Shown piece after piece: positions 1-8,287 of a stretch of 64,000 nt of DNA. The DNA comes from G963668605 sp963668605 (lineage in GTDB: Bacteria; Acidobacteriota; Terriglobia; Bryobacterales; Bryobacteraceae). The notes beneath the pieces are model-generated. The model did no database searches and was not told the origin of the DNA. It saw only the letters and a program-made list of their open reading frames with translations. How positions within the stretch are numbered: the first letter of the stretch is position 1; each line of letters opens with the position of its first letter. The translations under genes and the position numbers were made by a program. The DNA is taken from positions 6,324,001-6,388,000 of the forward strand of contig OY764903.1 of the NCBI GenBank assembly GCA_963668605.1, in the 5' to 3' direction.

Positions 1-1003
1 TGTCGGCGAGGGCCACGGTTCCGAGCATTCTGGCAACCGGCATCCAGGCCGGAGATGGCGCCAGAATTACTTTCCACGCGATGACCACCGCGACGGGCAG
101 CAGCCACAGCCAGCGGTATCGCAGGCCCTTGATCTGGAGTGCAAACCAGGCGGCAGCCAGTGGCGTCAGTATGGCCCAGTAGGCTAGATAGGCTCGCAGG
201 TTTCCCGGCACGTTCGCAAGGCTTTCCATCCAGGCCGGCGGTGCCAATCCCCCACCCAGCTCTGAGGTGATTTTGACTAGAGCACCAAAGATAGCCGCCG
301 CGAGAACCAGTGGCATCCAAAGCCGTAAGGGGATTCGCCGCCAGCTTTTCCAATCGAGAATCCGGCCGTCTTCGCGCATCAATAACGCAACCACAAGAAT
401 GAGAAAGGCCATGTGGGGCCGCCCGAATGGCGCGAGGCCCAGCGCCAGAACGCCGGCTGCCGCTTGCCACCACTTGCGCTCCATCTTCCACGCCAACAAG
501 CGTTCTACTCCTATGGTCCCCAAGGACATCGCAAGCGTGTCCGGCATTACGGTCGTGGCCATCAACAGCACGGGCGGAAGGCTCGCCAGGATGAGCCCGG
601 AATAGACAGCGGCGCGCGGTCCCAATCCGAGCCGAAGCGCCAAGGACACGGTAGCGAGAATTCCAGCCCATAGCACCAGCATTTGCTGCAAATGACCGAG
701 CCACTCGGCGCCGCCGGCCAGCATCAGCGGCGTCAGAGCATAGCCACCCAACGACATGTTGGGCGCCGCCGTGGCGACCACGTCGCAAGCGTCTTTCCCG
801 AACCAGCAGAGTTCAAAGGCCATCGGATGCAGCGGCGCCTTGAGTATCTGCCGTGCCTGCAATAGAAAGAAGGGATCGTCGATCGTGTATGCCTTGTTCA
901 AGAAAGGGATCAAGCATAAGCCTGAAAGCAGAAGCGCGGGGGCGGCGGTTCGAAGTACCGCCCGGAGCGACGGACAGGCGGTGAAGTTGATCGTCCCAGG
1001 CAC
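1..1003 (-). CDS. Membrane GT-C glycosyltransferase (GT39/RgtA-like), 3' end outside window
   Basis: Reading the minus strand from a GTG at 1003 gives an open frame of 334 codons that runs off the left edge. It is hydrophobic, with a first membrane segment at about residues 15-35 and then the polar motif YTIDDPFFLLQARQIL near residue 40. An acidic pair in the first outer loop followed by an aromatic stretch is typical of GT-C enzymes that use lipid-linked sugars in the PMT/ArnT/RgtA group. Several more membrane spans follow. An in-frame TAG lies 9 bases before the GTG and no ATG occurs until about 60 codons later, so GTG is the likely start, although no strong ribosome binding site is seen. 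The gene diverges from the fragment at 1044. Donor and acceptor are unknown. Confidence 0.7.
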   Translation of the reverse strand, partial: MPGTINFTACPSLRAVLRTAAPALLLSGLCLIPFLNKAYTIDDPFFLLQARQILKAPLHPMAFELCWFGKDACDVVATAAPNMSLGGYALTPLMLAGGAEWLGHLQQMLVLWAGILATVSLALRLGLGPRAAVYSGLILASLPPVLLMATTVMPDTLAMSLGTIGVERLLAWKMERKWWQAAAGVLALGLAPFGRPHMAFLILVVALLMREDGRILDWKSWRRIPLRLWMPLVLAAAIFGALVKITSELGGGLAPPAWMESLANVPGNLRAYLAYWAILTPLAAAWFALQIKGLRYRWLWLLPVAVVIAWKVILAPSPAWMPVARMLGTVALAD

Positions 1004-1043
1004 TAGAAGCTAGTGTAACCTTGAGTGGTCACTCCAGTCCGGG

Positions 1044-1274
1044 ATGTGCCGGCCTGAGCCGGCCCGCGGATGCTACGATTCTATCCGATGCGTAAAGCCT
1101 GCCTCCCCCGTGCCCAGGTCGCCTCTGTCCGCTGACCAGGAGGAAAGTGATGCTTCGGAATACCTTCATCAGTCGTCATGGAGGCGTAAGAAGTTGATCT
1201 CTTCGCTGAACGAGAAATATCTGCGCGAGGCCTCGGTTCCGCAAAACACTTGGCCCATCATGAAGGCATTCTGA
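1044..1274 (+). pseudogene. Broken 5' copy of the methyltransferase-GT2 gene
   Basis: This 76-codon frame matches the beginning of the gene at 2669-4165 and then stops. Bases 1125-1240 align to 2684-2800 without gaps, and the upstream stretch 1010-1050 aligns to 2614-2656 with more differences. Shared protein features include SEYxHQxxWRR, LISSLxEKxLRE and the ribosome-binding sequence AGGAGG at 1138-1143. After residue 66 the similarity ends and the frame terminates before any methyltransferase motif. I read it as the remnant of a tandem duplication covering the divergent intergenic region and the head of the downstream gene. It is unlikely to encode a working enzyme. Confidence 0.6.
1150..1197 (+). 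CDS. Candidate 15-residue leader peptide, copy A
   Basis: ATG at 1150 is preceded by AGGAGG at 1138-1143 with 6-base spacing. The frame encodes MLRNTFISRHGGVRS and stops with TGA at 1195-1197. An almost identical peptide sits at 2709-2756 in the second copy of the region. Between the copies this short frame changes mostly by conservative or silent substitutions, whereas the overlapping long frame changes more radically over the same bases. Function is unknown. It could be a leader whose translation is coupled to the next frame through the TTGA stop-start overlap, which here leads into a truncated gene. Confidence 0.35.
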   Translation: MLRNTFISRHGGVRS

Positions 1275-1307
1275 AGCGGATCCGGCTTGTACCGCGGCGT
1301 AAGCCGT

Positions 1308-2528
1308 TCATCTGGAGCAGTCGCGGCGGGTGGTGGTGGAGTTCTTCAGGAGGCATTCAGTGCCGCCCAAGCATCTCCAGTAAGCCACGAGCGTCACCAG
1401 CGCCGTGAACCAAGTCGCGAGTCCGAGCAGGGCGGTCGGACCCCTCCAATCGCCGACCGTTATCGAGTCGGCGTAGTACCACGGCAAGCCGCGGCACCAA
1501 TACGTGTACACTGCCGTACAAAAACCGGCGTTTGCCGCCAAATGAGCAGCGGCGGCACGCCACGATAATGCCGCTATCCATGGAGACAACCAGACAAGAT
1601 ACTGGATCCCGAATCCCGGTGTCAGCACGAGGAATAGCATAAAAAGAACGCCGAATTGATAGAAGAGGGCGACCCGATTCTCGCCGCGGTTCATTAGCCA
1701 AGCCGCCAGCAGTAGGACAACAAGCAAAATGTACACTCCCCACAAGTCGAACCGCCATGCCAGCCCAGCACCCACGATCGGCAACCTGGTGAGCAGCAAA
1801 CCGATACCCCAGTGCCCGGGGTAGCTACGATATCCGAGCATAGTGTGCACCATCGCCATCGGCGACTCGACCAGCCATGGCATCGAAATGGCAATCCAAA
1901 ACACCGTTAGGATCAGAAGCGCACGAACCCGGTCACTCCAGGTCCTAAGCCATAAGAGGAGAGCCGGAAGGAGGAGGATCGGAACTATTTTGATGCCGGT
2001 GGCGAAGGCGAAGCTCAGGCATCCCCAAGCGTTCTGCCCGCGTACCTGAAATAGGTATACGGAGAGCACCAGGAAAAACACCATCCACGGATCGGTGTTT
2101 GCATGAAAGCCGGAAATGAAGATCCAGGATGGTGCGCTTACGACTAGGATCATCGGCCACATCGGGACGGAGCCAAACATGTGCCGGAGGATTGCCGCCG
2201 TAAGCACAACCGTGCCCACGTCAGCAGCGGCGTCCAGGAGGCGGATCGAAGTTCGGATCGGCATTCCCACCGCAGCTTTGACCGCGTTCAGGGACGAAAG
2301 CACTCGGATCATCATTGGGGGGTGATTGAAAACCTGATGGTGCAGAAACTGCCCTTGGGGATTCTGCACCTCGACGCTCTTCTGATAGATCGAACGGCCA
2401 CCATTATTCTGAATTACCTTGGCGCTGGATTCCCACATAGACGCATCGTTTGTTCCATAAGTGAGAAGAGCCAGACAAATGCGGCAGATGGTCGCCGCGG
2501 CAGTGACAACCCAAATCCGGCCAGTCAT
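1308..2528 (-). CDS. Membrane glycosyltransferase of the GT87 (DUF2029) type
   Basis: The 406-residue protein is strongly hydrophobic with about ten membrane spans. The first span (residues 7-23) is followed by GTNDASMW with an aspartate at position 28, where GT-C enzymes carry a catalytic acidic residue. Further on are FNHPPMM near residue 68 and HANTDPW in the middle, which suit the GT87 mannosyltransferase-like family. Such enzymes move a sugar from a polyprenyl-phosphate donor to a growing glycan on the outer side of the inner membrane. It diverges from the methyltransferase-GT2 gene at 2669 and converges on the broken fragment at 1044-1274. Substrate cannot be read from sequence. Confidence 0.75.
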   Translation of the reverse strand: MTGRIWVVTAAATICRICLALLTYGTNDASMWESSAKVIQNNGGRSIYQKSVEVQNPQGQFLHHQVFNHPPMMIRVLSSLNAVKAAVGMPIRTSIRLLDAAADVGTVVLTAAILRHMFGSVPMWPMILVVSAPSWIFISGFHANTDPWMVFFLVLSVYLFQVRGQNAWGCLSFAFATGIKIVPILLLPALLLWLRTWSDRVRALLILTVFWIAISMPWLVESPMAMVHTMLGYRSYPGHWGIGLLLTRLPIVGAGLAWRFDLWGVYILLVVLLLAAWLMNRGENRVALFYQFGVLFMLFLVLTPGFGIQYLVWLSPWIAALSWRAAAAHLAANAGFCTAVYTYWCRGLPWYYADSITVGDWRGPTALLGLATWFTALVTLVAYWRCLGGTECLLKNSTTTRRDCSR

Positions 2529-2613
2529 ATCAGGAATTCCTGCTCTTCATTGCTGGAGCATGCCGCATGAGCGAGGAGGGGGCGGCGAAGCCGATAGTCT
2601 TCAGCATCAAAAG

Positions 2614-2812
2614 TTAGTGTAGCCTTAACTAATCACTTCCGGCCGAGATATGCTGGAGCGTCCCCTGTTTGCCACGTGCGCATTTGTCCGCTAAGAAGGA
2701 GGTACGTGATGATTCGGAATACCGTCATCAGCCGGCATGGAGGCGCCGCGAGTTGATCTCTTCGCTGAGCGAGAAACACTTGCGCGAGGTGTCCCGTTTT
2801 TATGACGCCGAC
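2614..2812 (+). repeat. Second copy of the duplicated divergent region and gene head
   Basis: This is the intact counterpart of 1010-1240. The block begins with TTAGTGTAGCC (CTAGTGTAACC in the other copy) and runs through the intergenic region into the first 40 or so codons of the methyltransferase-GT2 gene. In both copies it separates a minus-strand GT-C gene from a plus-strand methyltransferase head, so the duplicated unit probably included the divergent promoter. Confidence 0.6.
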
Positions 2813-4165
2813 ACCAGCGAGTTGCCCTGGACGGCCAGGCACTACCGCCGCCTGTTGGGACACTACTACCGCCTCCTGATTCCGGAGGGGGCACGCGTCC
2901 TTGAAGTCGGGTGCGGAGGCGCAGACTTGCTGGCGCTGCTGCCGGGCCGCGAGATTACCGGTATCGACATCTCGGAGCGGCAAACCGGCAAGGCGCGGGT
3001 GCGGTTGCCACACGGCCGTTTTTTCACCATGGCGGCGGAGAATCTCCGGGTGGAAGAGACCTTCGATTTCATCATCATCTCGGAGAGCGTAAATCTTTTT
3101 GCCGATGCGCAGCAGGTTTTCGAGAACCTTCGCCGCGTGTCGCACACCGGCACCCGGCTGATTCTGAATTTCCACAGCCGGCTCTGGCATCCCGTTTTGC
3201 GGCTGGCTGAAATGTTGGGGCTGGCCAGCCATCATCCCGCGTGGAGCTGGTTTAACTGGCAGGATCTGTCGAACCTGCTCTGGCTGAGCGGTTGGCAGAC
3301 AATCCGCAGAGACGCGAGGATACTCATTCCGTTCCCGTTGCTGGGCTTGGACCGGCTGGTGAACCGCTGGCTCGCTCCCGTCTTCCAGTGGCTCTGCCTC
3401 ACAATCTTTCTGGTAAGCCGGCCGATCGAACTGGCCGCGAAAAGCGAGTACTCCGTCTCGGTGGTGATCCCGGCCCGCAATGAAGCGGGCAATATCGAAG
3501 CCGCGGTTCAGAGAACGCCAGAGCTGGGCAGCGGCGTCGAATTCATTTTTGTCGAAGGCCATTCGCGCGACAACACCTGGGAGGAGATCCTGCGTGTACA
3601 GAAGGCCTATCCACAGAAGAACATCAAGGCCATGCGGCAAACTGGCACAGGCAAGGGCAACGCCGTAAGAGAGGCATTCGAACAGGCTACCGGCGATATC
3701 CTGATGATCCTGGACGCCGATCTCACGATGCCGCCCGAGGACTTGCCCAAGTTTTATCAGGTACTGGCCGGGAACAGGGCGGAATTCGCCAACGGCGTGC
3801 GTCTGGTTTACCCGATTGAAGAGCGCGCGATGCAGTTCATCAATCTTCTGGCCAACCGCGCCTTCGGCTTGCTCTTCACGTGGTTGATCGGCCAGGCGGT
3901 GAAGGACACTTTGTGCGGCACGAAGGCGCTTTTTCGAGATGCCTATCGCGTCCTGTCCGCGAACCGCGCCTACTTCGGCGACTTCGATCCGTTTGGAGAT
4001 TTCGACCTTCTCTTCGGCGCCAGCCGCATGAACCTCAAGATCGCGGATGTGCCCATCCGCTACCGCGAAAGGACTTACGGCAGCACCAACATTCAACGTT
4101 GGCGGCACGGAGCGCTACTGCTGCGCATGGTGCTCTTCGCCGCAGCCAAATTGCGCTTCGTTTGA
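2669..4165 (+). CDS. SAM-dependent methyltransferase fused to a GT2 glycosyltransferase
   Basis: The protein has two parts. Residues 45-220 form a class I methyltransferase with VLEVGCGGADLL (77-88) as the SAM-binding loop. Residues 260-498 form a GT2/DPM-like glycosyltransferase with VVIPARNEAGNIE (265-277), EGHSRDNT (296-303) and the DAD metal-binding motif (349-351). The likely product is a glycosyl- or polyprenyl-phosphate sugar transferase that also methylates, in cell-surface glycan synthesis. The start is uncertain: TTG 2669 has GGAG ten bases upstream, but TTG 2753 overlaps the stop of the leader peptide at 2709-2756 and similarity to the duplicate is better beyond it. The gene lies 61 bases before dTDP-glucose dehydratase, probably in one transcript. 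Confidence 0.85.
   Translation: MPRAHLSAKKEVRDDSEYRHQPAWRRRELISSLSEKHLREVSRFYDADTSELPWTARHYRRLLGHYYRLLIPEGARVLEVGCGGADLLALLPGREITGIDISERQTGKARVRLPHGRFFTMAAENLRVEETFDFIIISESVNLFADAQQVFENLRRVSHTGTRLILNFHSRLWHPVLRLAEMLGLASHHPAWSWFNWQDLSNLLWLSGWQTIRRDARILIPFPLLGLDRLVNRWLAPVFQWLCLTIFLVSRPIELAAKSEYSVSVVIPARNEAGNIEAAVQRTPELGSGVEFIFVEGHSRDNTWEEILRVQKAYPQKNIKAMRQTGTGKGNAVREAFEQATGDILMILDADLTMPPEDLPKFYQVLAGNRAEFANGVRLVYPIEERAMQFINLLANRAFGLLFTWLIGQAVKDTLCGTKALFRDAYRVLSANRAYFGDFDPFGDFDLLFGASRMNLKIADVPIRYRERTYGSTNIQRWRHGALLLRMVLFAAAKLRFV
2709..2756 (+). CDS. Candidate 15-residue leader peptide, copy B
   Basis: AAGGAGG at 2696-2702 lies 6 bases before ATG 2709. The frame encodes MIRNTVISRHGGAAS and ends with TGA at 2754-2756. 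The stop overlaps a TTG (2753-2755) that lies in the frame of the large methyltransferase-GT2 gene, so ribosomes finishing this peptide could restart on TTG 2753. The strongest ribosome binding site near the gene therefore serves this short frame and not the long frame. The peptide is nearly the same as that at 1150-1197. It is a candidate only: the sequence gives no function. Confidence 0.4.
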   Translation: MIRNTVISRHGGAAS

Positions 4166-4226
4166 TGGTGTAACCTCAAAGGGAAGACTGCGGAATGCTC
4201 ACAGCGCTTCCGCGAACATTTAACTT

Positions 4227-5237
4227 ATGAACCTCCTGGTCACCGGCGCAGCCGGATTTATCGGCTCCGCCTTCGTGCGCACACAACTTGCCACGAATCC
4301 TGCGCTGCGGATCACCGTGCTCGACAAACTGACTTACGCGGGCAATCTGGAAAACCTCGCTCCCGTAGCGCAGGACTCCCGTTTTCGCTTCGTACATGGC
4401 GACATCTGCGATGCGGCGCTGGCGAATCAATTGCTCGCCGAGGGCGGGTTTGACGCGATCGTGCATTTTGCCGCGGAGTCGCACGTCGACCGCAGTATTC
4501 ACTCGCCGGAGCCTGCCTTCGAGACAAACCTGCGCGGCACGTTCACGCTGCTTGAGGCGGCCCGGGCGCACAAACTGGGGCGCTTTGTACACGTCTCCAC
4601 GGATGAGGTCTACGGAAGCCTGGTGGCGCCGCTCGAAGCCGACGAGAATTTTCCGCTCAAGGCCAGCAGCCCGTATTCAGCGGCAAAAGCGGGCTCGGAC
4701 CTGCTGGTACTGTCCTACTTCACGACCTACAAATTGCCGGTCGTGGTCACTCGAGCGTCGAACAACTACGGCCCGTACCACTTTCCGGAAAAACTGATTC
4801 CGCTGATGATCTCCAACGCACTCGACGACAAGCCGCTGCCGGTCTATGGCGACGGCATGCAGATTCGCGATTGGCTATTTGTCGAAGACCATTGCCGGGG
4901 AATTCGCGCTGCGCTCGACAAGGGCCGCGACGGCGAGATCTACAACATCGCCGGCAACTGCTCCCTGCCAAATCTCGAAGTCGTGCGCCGGATTCTGGCG
5001 GCGACGGGCAAGCCGGAGAGTCTGATTCAATACGTGACGGACCGCCCCGGCCACGACGTTCGCTATGCCCTGACTAGCGCCAAGCTCATCGGCGAAACCT
5101 GTTGGGCCCCGCAGGTGCAGTTTGATGAAGGACTGGCGCTGACCGTGCAGTGGTACAAGGACAATCAGGGCTGGGTGCGGCGCGTCAAATCCGGCGAGTA
5201 CATGAAGTTCTACAAACAGAACTATTCTGCGCGCTGA
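4227..5237 (+). CDS. rfbB: dTDP-glucose 4,6-dehydratase
   Basis: This 336-residue extended SDR enzyme converts dTDP-glucose to dTDP-4-keto-6-deoxyglucose, the entry to rhamnose and other deoxysugars in the cytoplasm. It shows the NAD-binding TGAAGFIGSAF (6-16), AAESHVDRS (82-90), STDEVYG (124-130) with the catalytic Asp-Glu pair, and the YxxxK motif at Tyr150/Lys154. NNYGPYHFPEKLIPL is characteristic of the RmlB subgroup. Length matches the family. It follows the methyltransferase-GT2 gene and ends 19 bases before the convergent GT2-methyltransferase gene. The other rhamnose genes (rmlA, C, D) are not in the window, so they must lie elsewhere if rhamnose is the end product. Confidence 0.93.
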   Translation: MNLLVTGAAGFIGSAFVRTQLATNPALRITVLDKLTYAGNLENLAPVAQDSRFRFVHGDICDAALANQLLAEGGFDAIVHFAAESHVDRSIHSPEPAFETNLRGTFTLLEAARAHKLGRFVHVSTDEVYGSLVAPLEADENFPLKASSPYSAAKAGSDLLVLSYFTTYKLPVVVTRASNNYGPYHFPEKLIPLMISNALDDKPLPVYGDGMQIRDWLFVEDHCRGIRAALDKGRDGEIYNIAGNCSLPNLEVVRRILAATGKPESLIQYVTDRPGHDVRYALTSAKLIGETCWAPQVQFDEGLALTVQWYKDNQGWVRRVKSGEYMKFYKQNYSAR

Positions 5238-5256
5238 GATTCTTTTCGAAGTCCAG

Positions 5257-6681
5257 TCATGAATAGGAGCGCTGCTCGTCCGCTACTGCGACGATCACCA
5301 GCGATAGTCCCTTCCAGGGCAGCAGGCCATCGATGCGGCGCAGGATCCAGACGCTCTTATCAAACAGTTTGAGCGTGAATTTATTGATCTTCCTGCGCCG
5401 GAACACTTTGCCGAAGAGCCACCAAGCGGGCGATCCGGCCTTGTTCAGTTGGTGCACTTCGGCGACGTGCAACCCGCTCGCTTCAAGGAGTTGCCGCAGA
5501 TCCGGCTCGCGAAAGCGGTGGAGGTGCCCCATCGTACGATCGAGGCTGCTGAACAAGCGGGGATTCTGCGGCGCCAGGATCAGGGCAATGCCTCCCGGCC
5601 GTAGTACGCCGCGGATCGAACGCAGGACGGCCCCTGGGTCCGCTGCATACTCCAACACGTTAATGCACAGCACCGTCTCGAAGCCGTCCTGGTAAGGCTC
5701 ATAATCGGCCGCGATGGATGGGTTCAGCGAACCGACGGTGACGTTGGGCGTTCGCAGGAAACGGTTTTGCAGTGTGTGGAGGTAGAGCGGATTCGTATCG
5801 GTGGCGACATAGCGCAACCGGCGCCCCATCAGCCGGCCCGCCAGAGTTCCGATGCCGGCGCTCAGTTCGAGCACGGTATCGCGCATGTAGGGGCGCAACA
5901 TCTCGGCCATCCAACTGAGATACTGCGGGGTGCCGGTCAGATTGTTGAGAAACGCGCGCCCGTAGGGTTGCAGATAGAGATCGTCGATCAGCCAGTACTT
6001 CAGGATGACTCCGAGGGCCTTGACGCCGTCCTTCCAGCCGATTTTCTTGCCCTCTTCGTAGGTGCGTCCGTGATAGCTGATCGGCACCTCGTAGACCCGC
6101 AGTTTGCGCTTGGCGACTTTCATGGTGATTTCGGGCTCGAAGCCGAAACGGTCGGAACGGATCGGAATGCTCTTGAGCAAGTCCGTGCGGAAGACCTTGT
6201 AGCAGGTCTCCATGTCCGTGCAGTTGAGATTGCAGAACATGTTTGAAACCAGCGTCAACCCCTTGTTCATCATGGAATGCCAGAAGGGAAGGACGCGCGT
6301 CTGCTCGCTGGACAGGTAGCGCGAACCGAAAACGGCGTCGGCACGGCCATCGAGAAGTGGGCGCAGCAGTCGCGTGTACTCGCTGGGATCGTATTCGAGG
6401 TCCGCATCCTGAACAAGACAGAAATCTCCGTTGGCCTGCGCGATGGCGCTGCGCACTGCGGCGCCCTTGCCCTGGTTGACCTCATGGCGGTACAGCCGGA
6501 TCTCGGGATGATCGCAGGCGAGGCGCTGGAGAATCACGAAAGTCCCATCAGTGGAGCAATCGTCGACGATCACCAGTTCGCGCTGGATGTCCTCAGGGAG
6601 CGGCGCGCTGAGAACCTGCGACAGCGAGCGTTCCACAACACTTCGCTCGTTGTAAACGGGGATCAGGATAGAGAGCTTCAT
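5257..6681 (-). CDS. GT2 glycosyltransferase fused to a methyltransferase (GT first)
   Basis: The 474-residue protein begins with a DPM1-like GT2 domain: LSILIPVYNE (3-12), VDDCSTDGT (39-47), the DAD motif (92-94) and VFGSRY (117-122). A class I methyltransferase follows, with VLELSAGIGTL (270-280) and a later LRPGGIALILAPQNP. The domain order is the reverse of the gene at 2669. It is the last gene of a minus-strand operon after the barrel protein, exosortase and EpsI, 36 bases behind EpsI. It probably makes a lipid-linked sugar and methylates a product or terminus, but neither substrate is known. Confidence 0.85.
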   Translation of the reverse strand: MKLSILIPVYNERSVVERSLSQVLSAPLPEDIQRELVIVDDCSTDGTFVILQRLACDHPEIRLYRHEVNQGKGAAVRSAIAQANGDFCLVQDADLEYDPSEYTRLLRPLLDGRADAVFGSRYLSSEQTRVLPFWHSMMNKGLTLVSNMFCNLNCTDMETCYKVFRTDLLKSIPIRSDRFGFEPEITMKVAKRKLRVYEVPISYHGRTYEEGKKIGWKDGVKALGVILKYWLIDDLYLQPYGRAFLNNLTGTPQYLSWMAEMLRPYMRDTVLELSAGIGTLAGRLMGRRLRYVATDTNPLYLHTLQNRFLRTPNVTVGSLNPSIAADYEPYQDGFETVLCINVLEYAADPGAVLRSIRGVLRPGGIALILAPQNPRLFSSLDRTMGHLHRFREPDLRQLLEASGLHVAEVHQLNKAGSPAWWLFGKVFRRRKINKFTLKLFDKSVWILRRIDGLLPWKGLSLVIVAVADEQRSYS

Positions 6682-6717
6682 GGACGGAATTGCCCGCCTT
6701 CCGTTCCGCTACGGCCG

Positions 6718-7392
6718 TCAGCGGGGCAACAAATCGTTAATTGTAGCGAAACTCGCCGCGACGAAATCGACGGCCGCGCGCTGGGCTCCCTCTTCGTCAT
6801 TATTGGAGATCGGGGTTGTGACGCGAACAATGGATGTATCAGAGCGGCGGTAGCGGATTGAATCAGCCACCAGATAGATTTTGGCGGCGTATTCGCTCGC
6901 CACAGCGCGGTTGTGCGACTGGTACCAGTAGAGCACGAGGCTCTTGGCGTCGCCCTTACTGATCACATAGCGGTTGACTTCCACAGACCCGGCAGGCCCG
7001 GGGAGTGGGACGCGCAGCGTGTCGGCCCGGGAAGCGGACCAACCGGCGCCGGGCAGGCAGTTCTTCGGAGAATGCGGTGCGACGCCGGTCGTCTGCGAAC
7101 GGAAGAAGGCGACGAAAAGGTTCACGCCGCGATTCGAACCCGTCTGGACATACACGCGCGACAGGGTATCGTCGGCCCGCAGAACATCGAGCGTATTCTT
7201 CTCGATGGGAATCTCGCTCACCTTCTGCCATTCACCCAACTGCGCCGGCAGACCGGTCAGCGGCATCGCCAGATTGACCGGCCGCTCCTTCGGCAAACCA
7301 TAGAACAAGCCCGCCTGCAAGAGCAGCAACACGGCAGCCGCCTGCACCGGACGGCAGTTCAAAAATTTGAAGACGGATTTATCGCTTGCCAT
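6718..7392 (-). CDS. epsI: EpsI, exosortase C-terminal domain/associated protein
   Basis: This 224-residue protein carries the EpsI signature HSPKNCLPGAGW (107-118), with a conserved cysteine, and a late YWYQSHNR motif. There is one N-terminal membrane segment (about residues 15-32), so most of the protein is probably periplasmic. EpsI is found either fused to or beside exosortases in exopolysaccharide loci; its biochemical role is not settled. Its ATG overlaps the end of the exosortase gene by 14 bases, so the two are almost certainly co-translated. Confidence 0.9.
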   Translation of the reverse strand: MASDKSVFKFLNCRPVQAAAVLLLLQAGLFYGLPKERPVNLAMPLTGLPAQLGEWQKVSEIPIEKNTLDVLRADDTLSRVYVQTGSNRGVNLFVAFFRSQTTGVAPHSPKNCLPGAGWSASRADTLRVPLPGPAGSVEVNRYVISKGDAKSLVLYWYQSHNRAVASEYAAKIYLVADSIRYRRSDTSIVRVTTPISNNDEEGAQRAAVDFVAASFATINDLLPR

Positions 7393-8272
7393 ACACCGAC
7401 TCGTACACCTTGTTCAACGCCTGATGCAGAAGCACCAGGATCATGAGGGCGATCATGAAAATCACCCAGCCTTCGGCGGCGTGGAAGAAGCCTTCGGCCA
7501 GTTCCCGCTTATATTCGGAGAGGATGCCGGTCAGCGCCACGCGAAACGCATTGGCGGCGATGGCGATCGGCACGGTCGCAAAGAATAGCACGATGCGCAG
7601 CCAGTTCTTGCGTTCGAACACATAGCCATACACCAGCGACAGGAACGTCAGCGAGAGCAGCGAGCGGATCCCGCTGCACGCTTCAACGACAGAGAGCCTT
7701 TGGCTAGGCAATTCGAGGATATTGCCTTCCCGAAAGACGGGAATTCCGACGAGCGATAGCACGGTCTCCGCCACGGAACTCGCGAAGAGTTGCAGCGGAA
7801 ATGTGATCTGAGTAAATATGATCGCGGGAATCCGGATCATGAACGCCAGCAGGAATAGCGGAAATGCGAGAGTGCGCAGCGCGGCTACGCCCCAGACGGT
7901 GAGAATGACGCCAACCAAAGAGATCAGGAATGCGGTGCGCGCCACAAACAATTCCACTCCCAGCGTTCCGGCGAAGAGTTGAAATCCACCCCAGAGCAGA
8001 AACAGGAAGCCCCAATTATTCGTCTTTACCGGGATTTTCGATAGCTCGTCGCGTTTCTGCCAGGCGACCCATCCGGCGACCACGGGCACAAAAAACCCGT
8101 GGCCCATATCATCGTCGCTACTCCACTCTTTCGCCATTCCCACAATCACGGGAGCGAAGAGCAGTAGCAGAAGCGCACCGAAGAACAGGATGGGGAGCCA
8201 ATTCACACCACCGGCGCCATGCCGCTCCGTGGCAAGTTCGCGGCTGGGAGGAGTCAATCCGGATGATGCCAT
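7379..8272 (-). CDS. Exosortase (EpsH/XrtA-type transpeptidase)
   Basis: This is a 297-residue protein with about eight membrane spans. The three residues expected of exosortases are visible: Cys199 in VEACSGIRSL, Arg244 in NAFRVALTG and His264 in FFHAAEGW. Known exosortases cut PEP-CTERM tails from exported proteins at the inner membrane and hand them on for attachment, and they are usually linked to exopolysaccharide genes, as here. It sits 15 bases after the outer-membrane barrel gene and overlaps epsI. No protein with an evident PEP-CTERM tail is encoded in this window. The exact exosortase subtype cannot be decided without profile searches. Confidence 0.9.
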   Translation of the reverse strand: MASSGLTPPSRELATERHGAGGVNWLPILFFGALLLLLFAPVIVGMAKEWSSDDDMGHGFFVPVVAGWVAWQKRDELSKIPVKTNNWGFLFLLWGGFQLFAGTLGVELFVARTAFLISLVGVILTVWGVAALRTLAFPLFLLAFMIRIPAIIFTQITFPLQLFASSVAETVLSLVGIPVFREGNILELPSQRLSVVEACSGIRSLLSLTFLSLVYGYVFERKNWLRIVLFFATVPIAIAANAFRVALTGILSEYKRELAEGFFHAAEGWVIFMIALMILVLLHQALNKVYESVYGKR

Positions 8273-8287
8273 TCTATTGAGCTTAGC

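Noticed and set aside
2633..4108. Minus-strand open frame of 491 codons
   Set aside because: It lies opposite the methyltransferase-GT2 fusion, which has all expected motifs; the antisense product is low complexity.
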